Assembly (NCBI GenBank): GCA_022702705.1
Contig: CM040424.1
Coordinates: 143,783,165-143,847,164, forward strand
Source of the DNA: Papilionanthe hookeriana x Papilionanthe teres
Taxonomy: Eukaryota; Streptophyta; Magnoliopsida; Asparagales; Orchidaceae
Reading direction: 5' to 3'
Length of the DNA stretch: 64,000 bases
The notes below the pieces were generated by a model. That model did no database searches. It saw only the letters and a program-made list of their open reading frames with translations, and was not told the origin of the DNA. The position numbers and the translations under genes are program-made. Shown here in pieces: positions 12,011 to 24,055 of this stretch. Within the stretch, counting starts at the first letter, position 1. Every line of letters starts with the position of its first letter.

Positions 12011-12590
12011 TTGATTAACAATTTTTCAAGATTCTTTAAAATATTTAAAAAGCCTACAATCAATATCCTATTTGTTGAAGCTTCAGAGAAAATTTGTAGT
12101 TATGCTAAATTTATGAAAGATATTTTAAATAAAAAATGGAAATTTGAAGCTTATGAAACTGTTGCACTAAGTGAAGAATGTTGTGCAATAATTCATAAGA
12201 TGCTTTTTCAGAAGCTTAAAGACCCAGGAAGTTTTACTATACCCTGTGTTATTGTAGAAAAATTTTATGGAAAAGCCTTATGTGATCTAGTATTAATCTC
12301 ATGCCATTATCCATCATTTGAAGGTTAAAATTAGGAGAGATTTCTCCCACTACTGTAACCCTGCAATTGGCTGATCGATCTATTTCTTATCCTAAAGGAG
12401 TTATAGAAGATGTACTTGTTAAAGTGGATAAATTTATCTTCCCTGTAGATTTTATTGTACTTGATATGGAAGAAGATAAATAGATTCCTATTATTTTAGG
12501 AGACATTTTCTTGCTATCGGACTTGTTATGATTGATGTGCAAAAAGAGGTCTTAACCATGAGAGTTAATGATCATGAAGTAACATTAATG
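12011..12590 (+). pseudogene. protease of element C with damaged active site
   Basis: Block 12011-12328 reads LKDPGSFTIPCVIVEKFYGK and ALCDL, as in A and D, but directly after the catalytic Asp-Leu the codons for the following Gly-Ala are missing and the frame is lost. The rest of the domain (QLADRSISYPKGVIEDVLV and FPVDFIVLDMEEDK) continues in another frame to about 12560. Loss of the active-site turn means it could not be an active protease. Confidence 0.75.
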
Positions 12591-13089
12591 TTCATAAATC
12601 AATGAGGTAACCTACTTAAGAAAAATGTTACAGGATTGATATTTTTTATTATAAGATAGCAAAACATTATTAAGTTAAATGTGAAGTCATTTCTGAGGAA
12701 AATTTTGAAGAGTTATCAAATCAAGAAGGATTAAGTAATGAAATTAAAGTGATTATGAAGAAAAATCATCAAAAATAAATGTTGAAGATACTAATTATAT
12801 TCATGAAAATTAGAAAATTCTTATTACAACTGAAAATAATGAATTTGTCATACCTTTAATTGAAAGCTTTTGAACTTGAATTGAAAGTATTCCCTCCTCA
12901 TTTATAGTATGCATTCTTAAGGAATTCATCAATTTTACGTGTAATAATTTATTTTGAATTAACCAAAAATCATAAAAACAAATTATTGGAGATTTTAAGA
13001 AATTATTAAAAAGCTTTTTGTTGAATAATATCATATATAAAAGGAATAAGCCATTAGATTTGTATTCATCAAATTTTAATGTAAGATAA
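12591..13089 (+). other. decayed pol linker of element C
   Basis: About 500 bp between protease and RT. In A and D this interval encodes an acidic linker and the entry to RT. Here only scattered fragments can be read and no frame is sustained. An antisense frame of 113 codons at 12810-13151 is considered incidental. Confidence 0.5.
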
Positions 13090-14562
13090 TTATAAACCCA
13101 AGGTTGACCCTCAGAGAAGATTAAATCCAATAATAAAGGAGGTAGTAACAAAAGAAATATTAAAATGGTTAGATGTTGGAATTATTTATCCTATATCTGA
13201 TAGTTTTTGGGTTAGTTATTCACTGTTCTGAAGAGAGGAGGAGTAACTGTAATTCTTAATGAAAAGAATGAATTAATTCAAATAAGACAAGTCACTAGAT
13301 GGAGAATTTGTATTGACTATAGAAAATTGAATGTCGCTACTAGGAAGGATCATTTTCCTTTGCCTTTCTTGGATCAAATGTTGGATAGATTAGCTGGACA
13401 TTCATATTTTTGCTTTTTGGATGGATATTCTGGTTACCACCAAATACCTATAACTCTAGAGGATCAAGAAAAAACTATATTTACAAGTCCTTATGGAACT
13501 TTTGTTTTTAGAAGAATGCCTTTTGGGTTATGCAATGCACCTGCAACTTATCAAAGGAGTATGATGTCTATTTTCTGTGACTTAATTGAGAAATGAATTG
13601 AAATTTTTATGGATGATTTATCTGTGTTTGGAAATTCTTTTTATTCTTTTTTAGATCATTTATCTAAGGTTTTAAAATGTTGTGAAGAAACAAATTTGGC
13701 TCTGAATTGGGAAAAATGTCAATTTATGGTTACAGAAGGGATTTTTTTGTACATAAAATTTCTAAAAATGGTGTGAAAGTTGACCAAGAGAAAATTCAAA
13801 TTATTGCTGCATTAAAACCTCCTACTTCAGTTCCAACTGTGAGAAGTTTTCTCGGACATGCTGGATTTTATAAGAGAAATATTAAAGATTTTTCTAAATT
13901 TGCTAAACCTCTATGCCATCTTTTAGAAAAACAAACTAAATTTGATTTTAATGAAATTTTTCTAAACACCTTCAATTTATTAGAAGAAAAATTAATTTCT
14001 GCACTTATTATTATTTCACTTAATTGGGAAAAACTGTTTGAATTAATGTGTGAAGCAAGTGATTATGCTATTGGAGCAGTTTTAGGATAAAATTATGATA
14101 AAATTTTTAAAGTTATATATTATGTCAGTAGAACTCTTACTAATGCTTAAATTAATTGTACTACAACTGAAAAAGTGCTATTGGCAATAATATATGCTTT
14201 TGATAAATTTTGACCATATCTACTTGGGAAAAAATGTATAGTACATACTGATCATTCCGCTATTATGTATTTAATGTCAAAGAAGGAAGCTAATCCAAGA
14301 TTAATTAGACGGGTTCTTCTCTTGCAAGAATTTAATTTTCAAATAGTGGATAAAGAGGGTGCTGATAATCAAATTGCCATTTATCTAGAATTGAAAATGA
14401 TAATGAAAAGAATGTTGAAGGAGACATAAATGAATATTTTCCTGATGAACAAATTTATGCTATTACCGGGTGGCAAGTTTCATGGTATGCTGATTTGGTT
14501 AATTATTTAGCTAGTAATATTTTATCATACTAGGTGGCAAGTTCCATGGTATGCTAATATGG
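13090..14562 (+). pseudogene. reverse transcriptase and RNase H of element C
   Basis: Fingers motifs (KEVVTKEILKWLDVGIIYPI) appear near 13130-13200. The palm follows in block 13327-13596 with HFPLPFLDQMLDRLAGH, YFCFLDGYSGYHQIP and MPFGLCNAPATYQR. The catalytic box reads FMDDL near 13606-13620, right after a stop at 13594-13596. The thumb/connection (SFLGHAGFYKRNIKDFSK) and RNase H (ELMCEASDYAIGAVLG, then HTDHSAIMYLM) are in a shifted frame from 13707 to about 14400. The catalytic aspartates are present but stops and a frameshift divide the protein. A local repeat at 14469-14491 and 14533-14555 precedes the join to D. Confidence 0.85.
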
Positions 14563-15480
14563 TATACTTATTCCTTTTTCATTAAAAGATAAAGCTAAGG
14601 TGTGGTTAAAATCGTTAGCACTTGGATCTATCAGAACATGGGGAGAACTTTCACAAAAAGTTTTGTCAAAATATTTTTCTCCATTAAAAATTGTTACGCT
14701 AAGAAAAAATATGACATCTTTTGGTCAGTTTGAAGGGAAATCAGTATATGAAGCTTGAGAAAGAATTAAAGATCTCCTTAGGAAGTGTCTACATCATACT
14801 TTACCAGATTAGTTAATAATTCAAACATTTTATAATGGATTAGTAGAATCATTGAGATCAATTATAGAAGCTGTTGCTGGTGGATCGTTAATGTCAAAAC
14901 CATTTAACGAAGCATATTTGTTAATAGAAGAGATGGCTACTAATAATTTTTAATGGCCCTCTAAACGGTTAAATCCTAAGGGATTAACTAGTATTCATGA
15001 TTTTAATGCTATAACTATAATAGTCTCTCAAATTGCTGCCTTTTCAAAGAAAATAGATAAGTATGAAATGAATTATTCTCAAACACCCCCAGTATTAGAG
15101 GAAGATTCACCCGAACTTAAACTGGAATAATAACAATGCTACTATTAACTCGCAATGAGGAAACAATTCTGTGAACCCAGTAGAAAATTTGAATAACCAA
15201 GAAAACACAAATTATAGACCTTCTTATCCTCCAGACTTTAATAGTAACCCACAATTTAAGGAAAGAAGTTGTCTACTGAAGAATTAATTCTAAATGTGGG
15301 TAATCAATTATAAACTTAGGGTAGTACAATTAAGAACATTGAGATTCAATTATGACATATTTTCACTGCACTTAATAATAGACCTTCAGGAACTCTTCTC
15401 ATTAATGTTGAGATCAATCCAAAAAGATCAAAATAAAGAGCAAATTAAGGCTATACAATTATGGAGTGGAAAATAATTAG
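14563..15480 (+). pseudogene. gag: gag of element D, 5'-truncated
   Basis: Starts inside the capsid domain with FPFSLKDKAKVWLKSL and runs through the homologue of the A capsid core: GLVESLRSI, AVAGGSLMSKPFNEAY, ATNNF, WPSKRLNPKG and IIVSQIAAFSKKIDKY. The N-terminal 90 or so residues seen in A are missing because of the join to C. Stops interrupt it at several places (for instance in EA*ERIKDLL). The C-terminal linker with KDQNKEQIKAIQLWSGK is at 15420-15476. Confidence 0.8.
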
Positions 15481-16660
15481 AAACGGTAGTGTAAAAAGAA
15501 ATTGAAACTAAAAAAGAGAAGGTGAAAGTTGAAAAGGTACTAATAAAATATATCCAGATTTAGAATACCCGCTTGAACTAATGAAAATTACTGTAGAAAA
15601 ACCATCACCTTCGTTTCCTCAAAGACTGAAAAATCAAAATAGAGATATCCGATTTACCAAATATTTAGAAATCCTTAAGAAATTAACTGTTAATATTCTC
15701 TTGGTTAAAGCATTAGAATAAATGCCTGATTATGCAAAGTTTATGAAGGATATTCTTAAAAGGAAAAGAAAGTTCATAGATCACAAGACTGTTGCACTTA
15801 GCAGAGATTGTAGTGCAATTATTTAGAAAAAGCTTCCTGAAAAACTTAAAAACTCTGATAGTCTCACTATCCCTTGTGTTATAGGTGAAAATTTTTTCGG
15901 AAGAGCTTTATGTGATTTAGGAGCTATTATTAACCATATGCCTTTATCAACTTTGAAAAGATTAGGAATAGGAGAAATTTCACCTACTTCTGTAACTCTT
16001 TAGTTAACTGATCGTTCTATCACTTATCCTAAAGAAGTTGTAGAAGATGTATTAGTTAAGGTTGATTAATTTATCTTCCCTATGGATTTTATTGTCTTAG
16101 ATATGGAGGAAGATAAAGAAATTTCTATTATTTTAAGAAGACCATTCCTTGCTACTAGAAGGCTATCATTGATGTTCAAAAAGGAGAATTAACTATGAAA
16201 ATTAATAATCAATATGTGACATTTAATATTTTGAAATCTATGAAATATCCCTCAGTAGAAAAAGATGATGAATGCTTTCGAATGGAAAGTTATGATTAGT
16301 TAAGAGATGATCATTATAAAGAAATGTTTGAAGAGAAAAAAGAATATAAAAATTTAAAATTTGAGGATGATAATGAAATAAAAGATGATTCTGATGATAT
16401 GAAGAATGAAAATTTAGATTATGTTCAGGAAAGATTTGAAATGTTGGATACTATGGAAACTGATGCTAAAAGTTTAATTTCATCTATCATAAAACCTCCT
16501 GAACTTGAAATGAAAATTCTTCCTAATCATTTGAAATACATGTTTTTAGGAGAATTATCTACTTTACCAGTCATTGTATCTTCGTATTTGAATGAATATC
16601 AAGAACAAAAATTATTGGATACTTTAAGAGATACAAAAAGGCTTTTGGTTGGACAATAAT
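15481..16660 (+). pseudogene. protease and pol linker of element D
   Basis: The protease active site ALCDLGAIINHMPLSTLKRL starts near 15904 (catalytic Asp codon 15913-15915), followed by GEISPTSVTL and SITYPKEVVEDVLVKVD, each broken by a stop codon in one place. FPMDFIVLDMEEDKE and PFLATR complete the domain. The open block 16324-16659 (111 codons) is the acidic linker ending SIIKPPELEMKILPNHLKYM and ELSTLPVIVSSYL, leading to RT. A homologous segment in A lies at 379-660. Confidence 0.8.
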
Positions 16661-16991
16661 TGATATTAAAGGAATCAGACCTTTTGTGAAAGAACAAATT
16701 TAGTTCTAAATTAGGAAAATGTTAATTTATAGTTGCAGGAGGAATTGTACTTGGGCATAAAATTTATGAACTTGGTATGAAGGTTGACCCTGCAATAATT
16801 CATATTATTGAGAAATTACCACCTCCTACTATAGTGGGAGGGGTAAGGAGTTTCTTAGAACATGCTGAGTTTTACAGGCGTTATATTAAAGATTTTTTGA
16901 AAATTACTAAACCTTTGTGCAAACTTTTAGAAAAGGATAATGAAGAATGTTTAAATGCCTTTAAACTATTAAAAGAAAAACTAATCATTAC
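16661..16991 (+). pseudogene. reverse transcriptase remnant of element D (palm deleted)
   Basis: After the linker the sequence enters the RT start (DIKGIRP) and jumps at once to the connection domain (CERTNLVLN, then VLGHKIYELGM). The fingers and palm, including the catalytic FxDD box seen in C, are absent. The open block 16777-17082 holds VRSFLEHAEFYRRYIKDFLK and KPLCKLLEKD. Its true pol reading stops at 16991, where the solo LTR begins; the last codons of that block belong to the LTR. Confidence 0.8.
16987..16991. repeat. target-site duplication ATTAC, left copy
   Basis: ATTAC directly precedes the TG start of the solo LTR. The same five bases follow its CA end at 24611-24615. A perfect 5-bp duplication is the expected mark of LTR-retrotransposon integration. 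Confidence 0.85.
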
Positions 16992-17349
16992 TGATAGCGA
17001 TGAAATGTCGCGGGCTCGTCGCCGTCAATTTCAGTATCATGTTAATGTCAAGGAGTCGTCACTCTGTTTAATATTGCCCTAATCTTATTTCTATAAATCC
17101 TATAAAGAAATTAAGACATTTAGGGCTAATAGAAAACTATAAAAGGATGTTTATGATAATCCTTATAAAAGAAGATTCTGGAATACCTTATCCTAGAATT
17201 TCTATATAAGGAAAATCATGAAGTTTTAACCAGAGATTTGTTGATGTGATATCTATCGTGGGTTCTTTTAAATCTTATATTGAAGCACGATCCTATAGCT
17301 AATTACATCTTAGGCAATTTATAATTGTCTAAGAAACTTCTGATTAATT

Positions 17350-17640
17350 TTGATCACTTATTTTCTGGAAATTTTTTTGTTTTTAAGGAAAGATGTACCC
17401 ACTATCAATCCTAAATGTCATTTTGTTGTATCAGTTTTATGTCATCTTGTTTATCATTTTGTTTTGTTGTTTGTCATTTTTGTTTTGATATTTGTCATTT
17501 TTGTGGCTATCCTAAAAGTTTTGGTTTTGTCATTTTAATGTTATGTTTTGTTGTGTTTTGTTTTCTTAATGTTGTTGTTTTGATGTCATTGTTGTTTGTC
17601 TCATTTCCAGAATGTCGTCCTGCAAAAAAGAGTTAGCACA
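17350..17640. repeat. TGTCAT/TTTTG-rich low-complexity tract
   Basis: Repeated short runs of TTTTGTTGT and TGTCATTTT. It produces hydrophobic Val/Phe/Leu-rich plus-strand frames of 62 and 73 codons which reflect base composition and are not genes. Confidence 0.6.
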
Positions 17641-18339
17641 CCCTATAACATGCAAAGGAAATCTAAATGAAACTTGTCTTCATTCTGCAAAGAAAACACT
17701 GTCAGAAATAATGTCATAAAAAATATTTATTTGGTAAGAATGTTCATTGTCTCAGAATTATAAGATGTCCAAGTTTGATTTGAAATGTTGATTTAGTATG
17801 TCTTTAATATCGATTTATGTCAATTTATGCTGATTTGGATTTGAAATTTTATGTCGAGTTAAGTTTGATATGGGTCAAACTTAAGTTTTGATTTGAATTC
17901 AAATTAATTTTAAACCTAAATTTCAAGTTCAAGTCTATTTGAATTTGGAAAGTTAGATTCAATGAATATTAAATCTAATTAACTTAGTTCATGTCTGTTT
18001 GAACTTAGGTTCGAAATTTAAAGTTAGATTCAATGTAGATTGAATTAAGTTAAGTTCATGTCTGTTTGAACATAAGTTAGGAATTTAAAGTTAGGTTTAG
18101 TTAAAATAGATCTAATTAAGTTTTAAGCCTTGTTTAAATAGTACTTAAAGGTTAATTAAGTCTAAATAGACTAGACTTAATTAGAATTATAGGCCATTCA
18201 AGTCTTTTTTAGATAAGGCTTAAGGTTTAATTAAGTCTAATTTAATTTAACTGGGATTTGAGATTATTTGGTTTTATTTAAGTAATTTTTAAACATTAAT
18301 TAAGTCTAGTATGTTAGACTTAATTTAATTAAACCTTAA

Positions 18340-19275
18340 TTAATTAAGTCTAATGTGGTAGACTTAATTATAATTTAAGTTTGATTAAACCTTAGTTAGT
18401 TAAGGTTTAATAGTTTAATTGAGTCTAATGTGATAAACCTAATTATAGTTTAGGTTTGATTAAACCTTAGTTAGTTAAGGTTTTATAGTTTAATTAAGTC
18501 TAATGTGGTAGACTTAATTATAGTTTATGTTTGATTAAACCTTAGTTGGTTAAGGTTTAATAGTTTAACTAAGTCGAATTTGGTAGACTTAATTATAGTT
18601 TATGTTTGATTAAACCTTAATTGGTTAAGGCTTAATAGTTTAATTAAGTCTAATATGATAGACTTAATTATAGTCCAGGTTGGATTAAAGCTTTGTAAGT
18701 TAAGGTTTAATAGTTTAATTAAGTCTAATATGATAGACTTAATTATAGTTTAGGTTTGATTAAACCTTAGTTGGTTATGGTTTAATTGTTTAATTAAGTC
18801 TAATGTGATAGACTTAATTACATTTTAGCTTTGATTAAACCTTAGTTAGTTAAGGTTTAATAGTTTAATTAAGTTTAATGTGGTAGACTTAATTATAGTT
18901 TATGTTTGATTAAACCTTAGTTGGTTAAGGTTTAGTTGTTTAATTAAGTCTAATATGATAGACTTAATTATAGTTTAGGTTGGATTAAACCTTAGTTAGT
19001 TAAGGTTTAATAGTTTAATTAAATCTAATATGATAGACTTAATTATAGTTTATGTTTGATTAAACCTTTGTTGGTTAAGGTTTAATAGTTTAATTAAGTC
19101 TAATGTGATAGACTTAATTATAGTTTAGGTTTGATTAAACCTTAGTTAATGTTTAATAGTTTAATTAAGTATAATGTGGTAGACTTAATTATAGTTTATG
19201 TTTGATTAAATCTTAGTTGGTTAAGGTTTAATAGTGTAATTAAGTCTATTGTGGTAGACTTAATTATAGTTTAAA
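18340..19275. repeat. tandem array 1, 75-bp unit with paired hairpins
   Basis: About 12 units spaced 75 bp apart (unit starts measured at 18345, 18420, 18495, 18570 and 18645). A typical unit contains two inverted repeats: arms TAATTAAGTCTA and TAGACTTAATTA around a six-base loop, then arms TTAAACCTTA and TAAGGTTTAA around another six-base loop. Substitutions vary among units but the pairing is often kept. Confidence 0.9.
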
Positions 19276-19509
19276 TTTGATTAAAGTTCGAGTTAAGTTA
19301 TATTCAAGTTATGTTGAATCTAGATTTAAGATTAACTTAAGTTCAACATGGGTTGAACTCAAGTTTTTTTGAGTTAGGTTTAGGTTAGATTGAACCTAAA
19401 CTTAAGGTTAACTTAAGTTTAATGTGGGTTGAACTTAAGTTTGATTTAGGTTTGATTTAAGTTTGAGTTATTTTAAGACTGATTATTCTTAATTAGGGTT
19501 GATTTAGTA

Positions 19510-20480
19510 TTAATTAAACCTAATTTGGTTAAGTTTTAATTTATTAATTAAACTTAATAGAGGTTAAGTTTAATTGGTTAAGGTCAATTAAACCTAATCT
19601 AGGTAAGGTTTAATTGATTAATTAGATTTAATATGGGTTAATTCTAACAGATTTAAGGTTAATTAAACCTAATTTGGGTAAGATTTAATTGATTAACTAG
19701 ACTTAATATATGTTAAGTCTAATTGGTTAAGGTTAATTAAACCTAATTTGGGTAAGGTTTAATTGATTAACTAGACATAATATAGGTCAAGTCTAATTGG
19801 TTAATGTTAATTAAACCTAATTTGGGTAAGGTTTAATTGATTAATTAGACTTAATATTAGTTAAGTCTAATTGATTTAGGATTAATTAAACCTAATTTAG
19901 GTAAGGTTTAATTGATTAATTAGACTTAATATGGGTTAAGTCTAATTGATTAAGGTTAATTAAACCTAATTTGGGTAAGGTTTAATTGATTAATTAGACT
20001 TAATATGGGCTAAGTCTCATTGGTTTGGGATTAATTAAACCTAATTTGGGTAAGGTTTATATGATTAATTAGACATAATATGGGTTAAGTCTAATTGGTT
20101 TAGGATTAATTAAACCTAATTTAGGTAAGATTCAATTGTTTAATTAGACTTAATATGGGTTAAGTCTAATTGGTTTAGGATTAATTAAACCTAATTTGGG
20201 TAAGGTTTAATTGATTAATTAGACTTAATATAGGTTAAGTCTAACTTATTTAGGATTAATTAAACCGAATTTGGGTAAGGTTTAATTGATTAATTAGACT
20301 TAATATGGGTTAAGTCTAATTGGTTTAGGATTAATTAAACCTAATTTGGGTAAGGTTTAATTAATTAATTAGACTTAATATGGGTTAAGTCTAATTGGTT
20401 TAAGATTAATTAAACCTAATTTGAGTAAGGTTTAATTAATTAATTATACTTAATATGGGTTAAGTCTAATTGGTTTAGGA
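19510..20480. repeat. tandem array 2, 75-bp unit, diverged consensus
   Basis: About 13 units at 74-75 bp spacing (19921, 19995, 20070, 20145). The consensus differs from array 1 but keeps two inverted repeats per unit: ATTAGACTTAA with TTAAGTCTAAT (loop TATGGG) and ATTAAACCT with AGGTTTAAT. Confidence 0.9.
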
Positions 20481-20559
20481 ATTTGATCGAGTCTAATTTA
20501 GTTAAGACTTAATAGTTTAATTAGGTCTAAAGGATTAAACCTAATTAAAATTTTAATTT

Positions 20560-21310
20560 TATATTAAACCTGATTTAGTAAATGTTTAAGAAGTTTAATT
20601 AAGCCTAATGATGTCTTAAGCTTAATTAAAGTTTGATTTTGTATTAAACCTAATATAATTAAGGTTTAATGTGCTAATTAAGTTTAAAATGTCTTTAAAC
20701 CTTATTAAAGTTTAATTTTGTATTAAACCTAATGTAATTAAGGTTTAATGAATTAATTAAGTTTAATATGTCTTTAAACCTAATTAGTGTTTGATTTGTA
20801 TTAAACTTAATGTAATTAAGGTTTAATGAATTAATTAAGTTTAATATATATTTAAACCTAATTAAAGTTAATATGTCTTTAAACCTAATTAAGGTTTAAT
20901 TTTTATTAAACCTAATGTAATTAAGGTTTAATGAATTAATTGTAATTAAGGTTTAATGAATTAATTAAGTTCAATATGTCTTTAAACCTATTTAAAGTTT
21001 AATTTGTATTAAACCTAATGTAATTAAGGTTTAATGAGTTAATTAAGTTTAATATGTCTTTAAACCTAATTAAAGTTTAATTTTGTATTAAACCTAATGT
21101 AATTAAGGTTTAATGAATTAATTAAGTTTAATATGTCTTTAAACCTAATTAATGTTTAATTTTGTATTAAACCTAATGTTATTAAGGTTTTATGAATTAA
21201 TTAAGTTTAATATGTTTTTAAACCTAATTAAAGTTTAATTTGTATTAAACCTAATGTAATTAAGATTTAATGAATTAATTAAGTTTAATATGTCTTTAAA
21301 CCTAATTAAT
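20560..21310. repeat. tandem array 3, 78-79-bp unit
   Basis: About 10 units spaced 78-79 bp (21048, 21126, 21205, 21283). Each contains ATTAAACCT and AGGTTTAAT arms plus a near-palindrome around TTAAGTTTAA and TTAAACCTAA. A short internal duplication lies near 20920-20965. Confidence 0.85.
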
Positions 21311-22156
21311 GTTTGATTTGAGTTTATTTGGGTTTAGAATCATCATTGACTTAGTCCATTGTGAAATGGCCTAAGTTAGTGAAGAAAAAGACTTTAAAAT
21401 ATTAATTTATAATTAATAAATCTTAACCCTATCTTAAAATGTCTTCTAAAATTGACTTAATGGCTTAAGAATTATTATTTTAGGATTATTATCTGTTACC
21501 CTAAAATTCTTAACCATTTTTGAATTCTAATTTTCCATTTTTTCAAATTTTATAATTATTATTAAAAATAATTATAAAGTGTCTTGAAAATTGGGAAACC
21601 ATATCTTAGAGAGTTATCCTAGCCTTAGAGAAATCAGGAGATGTGCCTAAGGACCTAAAGGTTCTTCCCTAAAATTTTCATATTTTTCTGGTTTATAAAT
21701 AATTTTAAATAATTAAATTACCTCAGAGAGTATTTAATTATTTAAAAATTAAATATAGAGAATAAAACTATAATTTTAATTTCATAATTTTCTTCTCTTC
21801 AAGAGCTTTCCAGGGGTATTTTTATTTCATTTTTAGGAGGTCTATGCAAAAAGATATGAATTTTTAATTATTTTAAGGTTATTTGGAATTAAAATAACCC
21901 CAAAATTGCCAGGTGCTGCCACACATCCTCGTACCATCGAAAGTGCGGGATGATCCGCTGCTCGGATCCAGACAGCGTACACGGCGCAGTTTGATCTGGG
22001 TCGTCTATTCCAAATCACGGGATCGGGCGGCCATGAATTAATTGAAATAATTTAAAAAATTCTTCAACCGTCCAACTTTTAGGGTCAATATCTCACTCAT
22101 TTCTCCATGGAATTGAGTGATTTTTGATCCTATGAAATCATCTGGAGATGTAGATC

Positions 22157-22175
22157 ACATCTATACGGTGATCAT
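22157..22175. promoter_or_regulatory. conserved LTR motif ACATCTATACGGTGATCAT
   Basis: An exact 19-base match to 38102-38120 and 58114-58132 in the F LTRs, although surrounding sequence is largely diverged. It lies about 400 bp downstream of the putative TATA box in the sense (minus) direction. Function unknown. Confidence 0.6.
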
Positions 22176-22558
22176 AATTTTCTGGGCTAATTTAGTCCAA
22201 GATTTTCTAATTATATGAATTATTTTGGAATAAAAAAATCAATACCTTAGCCACAATGATCTTGAGCTTGATTAAGCTTGTTAGTCAGCCTTAAGTGATC
22301 CCAAAGAAGTTCGTTGTCACTTAATTTGGATCTACAACTAGCCTTGGTGGGTAATTTTGACAAAGTGGCTCGGTTTGAGTACACTTTAAGTTTTAGCCAA
22401 ATTGGCTCGATCGGGCTGATCTTATGGCTCGATTTTGGCTAGAATGGATTGCTAAAATCCTTAGCAAGATTTCTTGTGTTGAAAGCTAAAGGATTTGGGC
22501 AACCTATAGGTCTCTAGGAATTTTTTTTCTCTTCTCCTTATGGTTTCGGGTAGGGGGC

Positions 22559-22566
22559 TTTTATAG
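22559..22566 (-). promoter_or_regulatory. putative TATA box of the solo LTR
   Basis: Minus strand GGCTATAAAAGCCCCC is a good plant-type TATA box in a non-AT-rich setting. It lies at the place equivalent to the TATTTAAA box of the F LTRs. It would put the transcription start near 22530, so U3 would be about 2 kb and R-U5 about 5.5 kb. Confidence 0.5.
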
Positions 22567-23419
22567 CCATGGGAATGGCTTTGGATGGGTTTGGGCTGGT
22601 TTGGATCACTTGGGTGAGTTGTTATCTATCTCATTAATGTTTTAGGGGAAGATTTAGGCTATGGCAATGATGAATTGCCAATCTCCAAGCCTAGGCATCA
22701 TAGGTTTAACCATGGTGAAGGCTTTGAGTTTGGATCTTGTCTTGCCCTCATTGGATCCCTTGTGAGGTGGCTTGGGCTTGATGAACCTTGCTGAATTCAC
22801 CTCCCCAAGGTGATTTCCAAATTTATTTGTTTCATTTGGGGGAATGGTGGCACATTAGCTACTTAGTCATCCCATGCATGCCTTATCCATAATGGCTTCT
22901 AACCATGGTGTGGCATGAGTTAGACTCTTATTTCCCCTCCATTGGGTAGTCTAGGAGGTGGACGGTGAGTCAAGATGGCAAGCTCTTCTCCTTCCAACAT
23001 CTCATTTAATTTTTAATGAGGGGATGACACATAATCCTCTCATTAAAAAAAAATTTATAATTTTGTCATAATGAAAAATAACATGAGTTAAGCATGGTAT
23101 CCAAGAGAGTTTACATAGTTTTTTACTCTCATTGGTGAGTTCATAAGGCACCTAAAGTGATGAGCCACCTCATCTTGATGGAGGAGATGAGTCATACATT
23201 AAATTTAGGAGAGGATGACACCTCACTTCCCTTCATGATGAACTTTGTTAATCATGGTTAAAGAGGTGAAGTATGGGTTATTTAATGTGTTAACCCACAT
23301 CCAATGAGTCTCATGGGTCATGGGTCATCCATGGATGACTTTATATGAAGTCATGTGTGATGTCATAAAGGAGATTGAAATTTTTGGAAAAACATAAAGT
23401 CATAGGTTAAAATTCCACC

Positions 23420-24055
23420 CCTTTCTTAATTTAATTTCCATTTTAATTAATTATGTCATTAATTAAAATATTAGAAATTATTAATCAATTATTAATTGGA
23501 AATAATTCCAATTTAATTATTAGATTAATTTTCATGTTATTTTTATTTAAAATTGGATTTTGCCTCATTTCATGACTTTTTAATTTAATTTTTATTTTAA
23601 TTAATTATGTCATTAATTAAAATATAAAAATTAAATTATTGGTCAATTAATTAATCAAAAATAATTTTGGAATTAATTATTTGACTAATTCCATTATTTT
23701 TAATTAAATTATGCATTTAATCATTTTTATGGCTTTTAATTTAATTTTTCATTTTAATTAATTATGTTATTAATTAAAATTTAAAAATTAAATTGTTAGT
23801 CAATTAATTAATCAAAATAATTTTGAAATTAACTATTTGATTAATTTTGTCATTTTTATTTCATTTTGGTGCATTTTGTCATTTTATGACTTTTAATTTA
23901 ATTTTTCATTTTAATTAATTATGTCATTAATTAAAATATTGAAAATTAAAATTAAATTATTAGTCAATTTAATTAATCAAAATAATTTTGAAATTAATTA
24001 TTTGATTAATTTTGTCATTTTTATTTCATTTTTATCATTTTTTTATCATTTTTGT
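23420..24055. repeat. AT-rich tandem repeat, about 157-bp unit
   Basis: Four units marked by the block TTATGTCATTAATTAAAAT or variants at 23451, 23605, 23762 and 23919, spaced 154-157 bp. It lies in the presumed U3. Confidence 0.75.

Larger units (their letters stand above)
8550..14562 (+). mobile_element. Athila-like element C, 5' LTR to RNase H
   Basis: Plus-strand order: 5' LTR, primer-binding site, gag, protease, RT and RNase H. It ends abruptly at about 14562, where sequence becomes mid-gag of element D. Integrase and 3' LTR are missing. It is more decayed than A or D, with many in-frame stops. The LTR is a different subtype from that of D, so the C-D join is a recombination or a deletion between neighbours rather than one intact element. 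Confidence 0.8.

Noticed and set aside
12810..13151. 113-codon minus-strand frame
   Set aside because: Antisense to the decayed pol of C, no domain.
17350..17636. Hydrophobic membrane-like frames
   Set aside because: Low-complexity TTTTGT tract within the solo LTR; no start context or conservation.
18340..21310. CRISPR-like regular repeats
   Set aside because: Unit and spacing form a continuous tandem array without unique spacers, in plant DNA; no cas genes.
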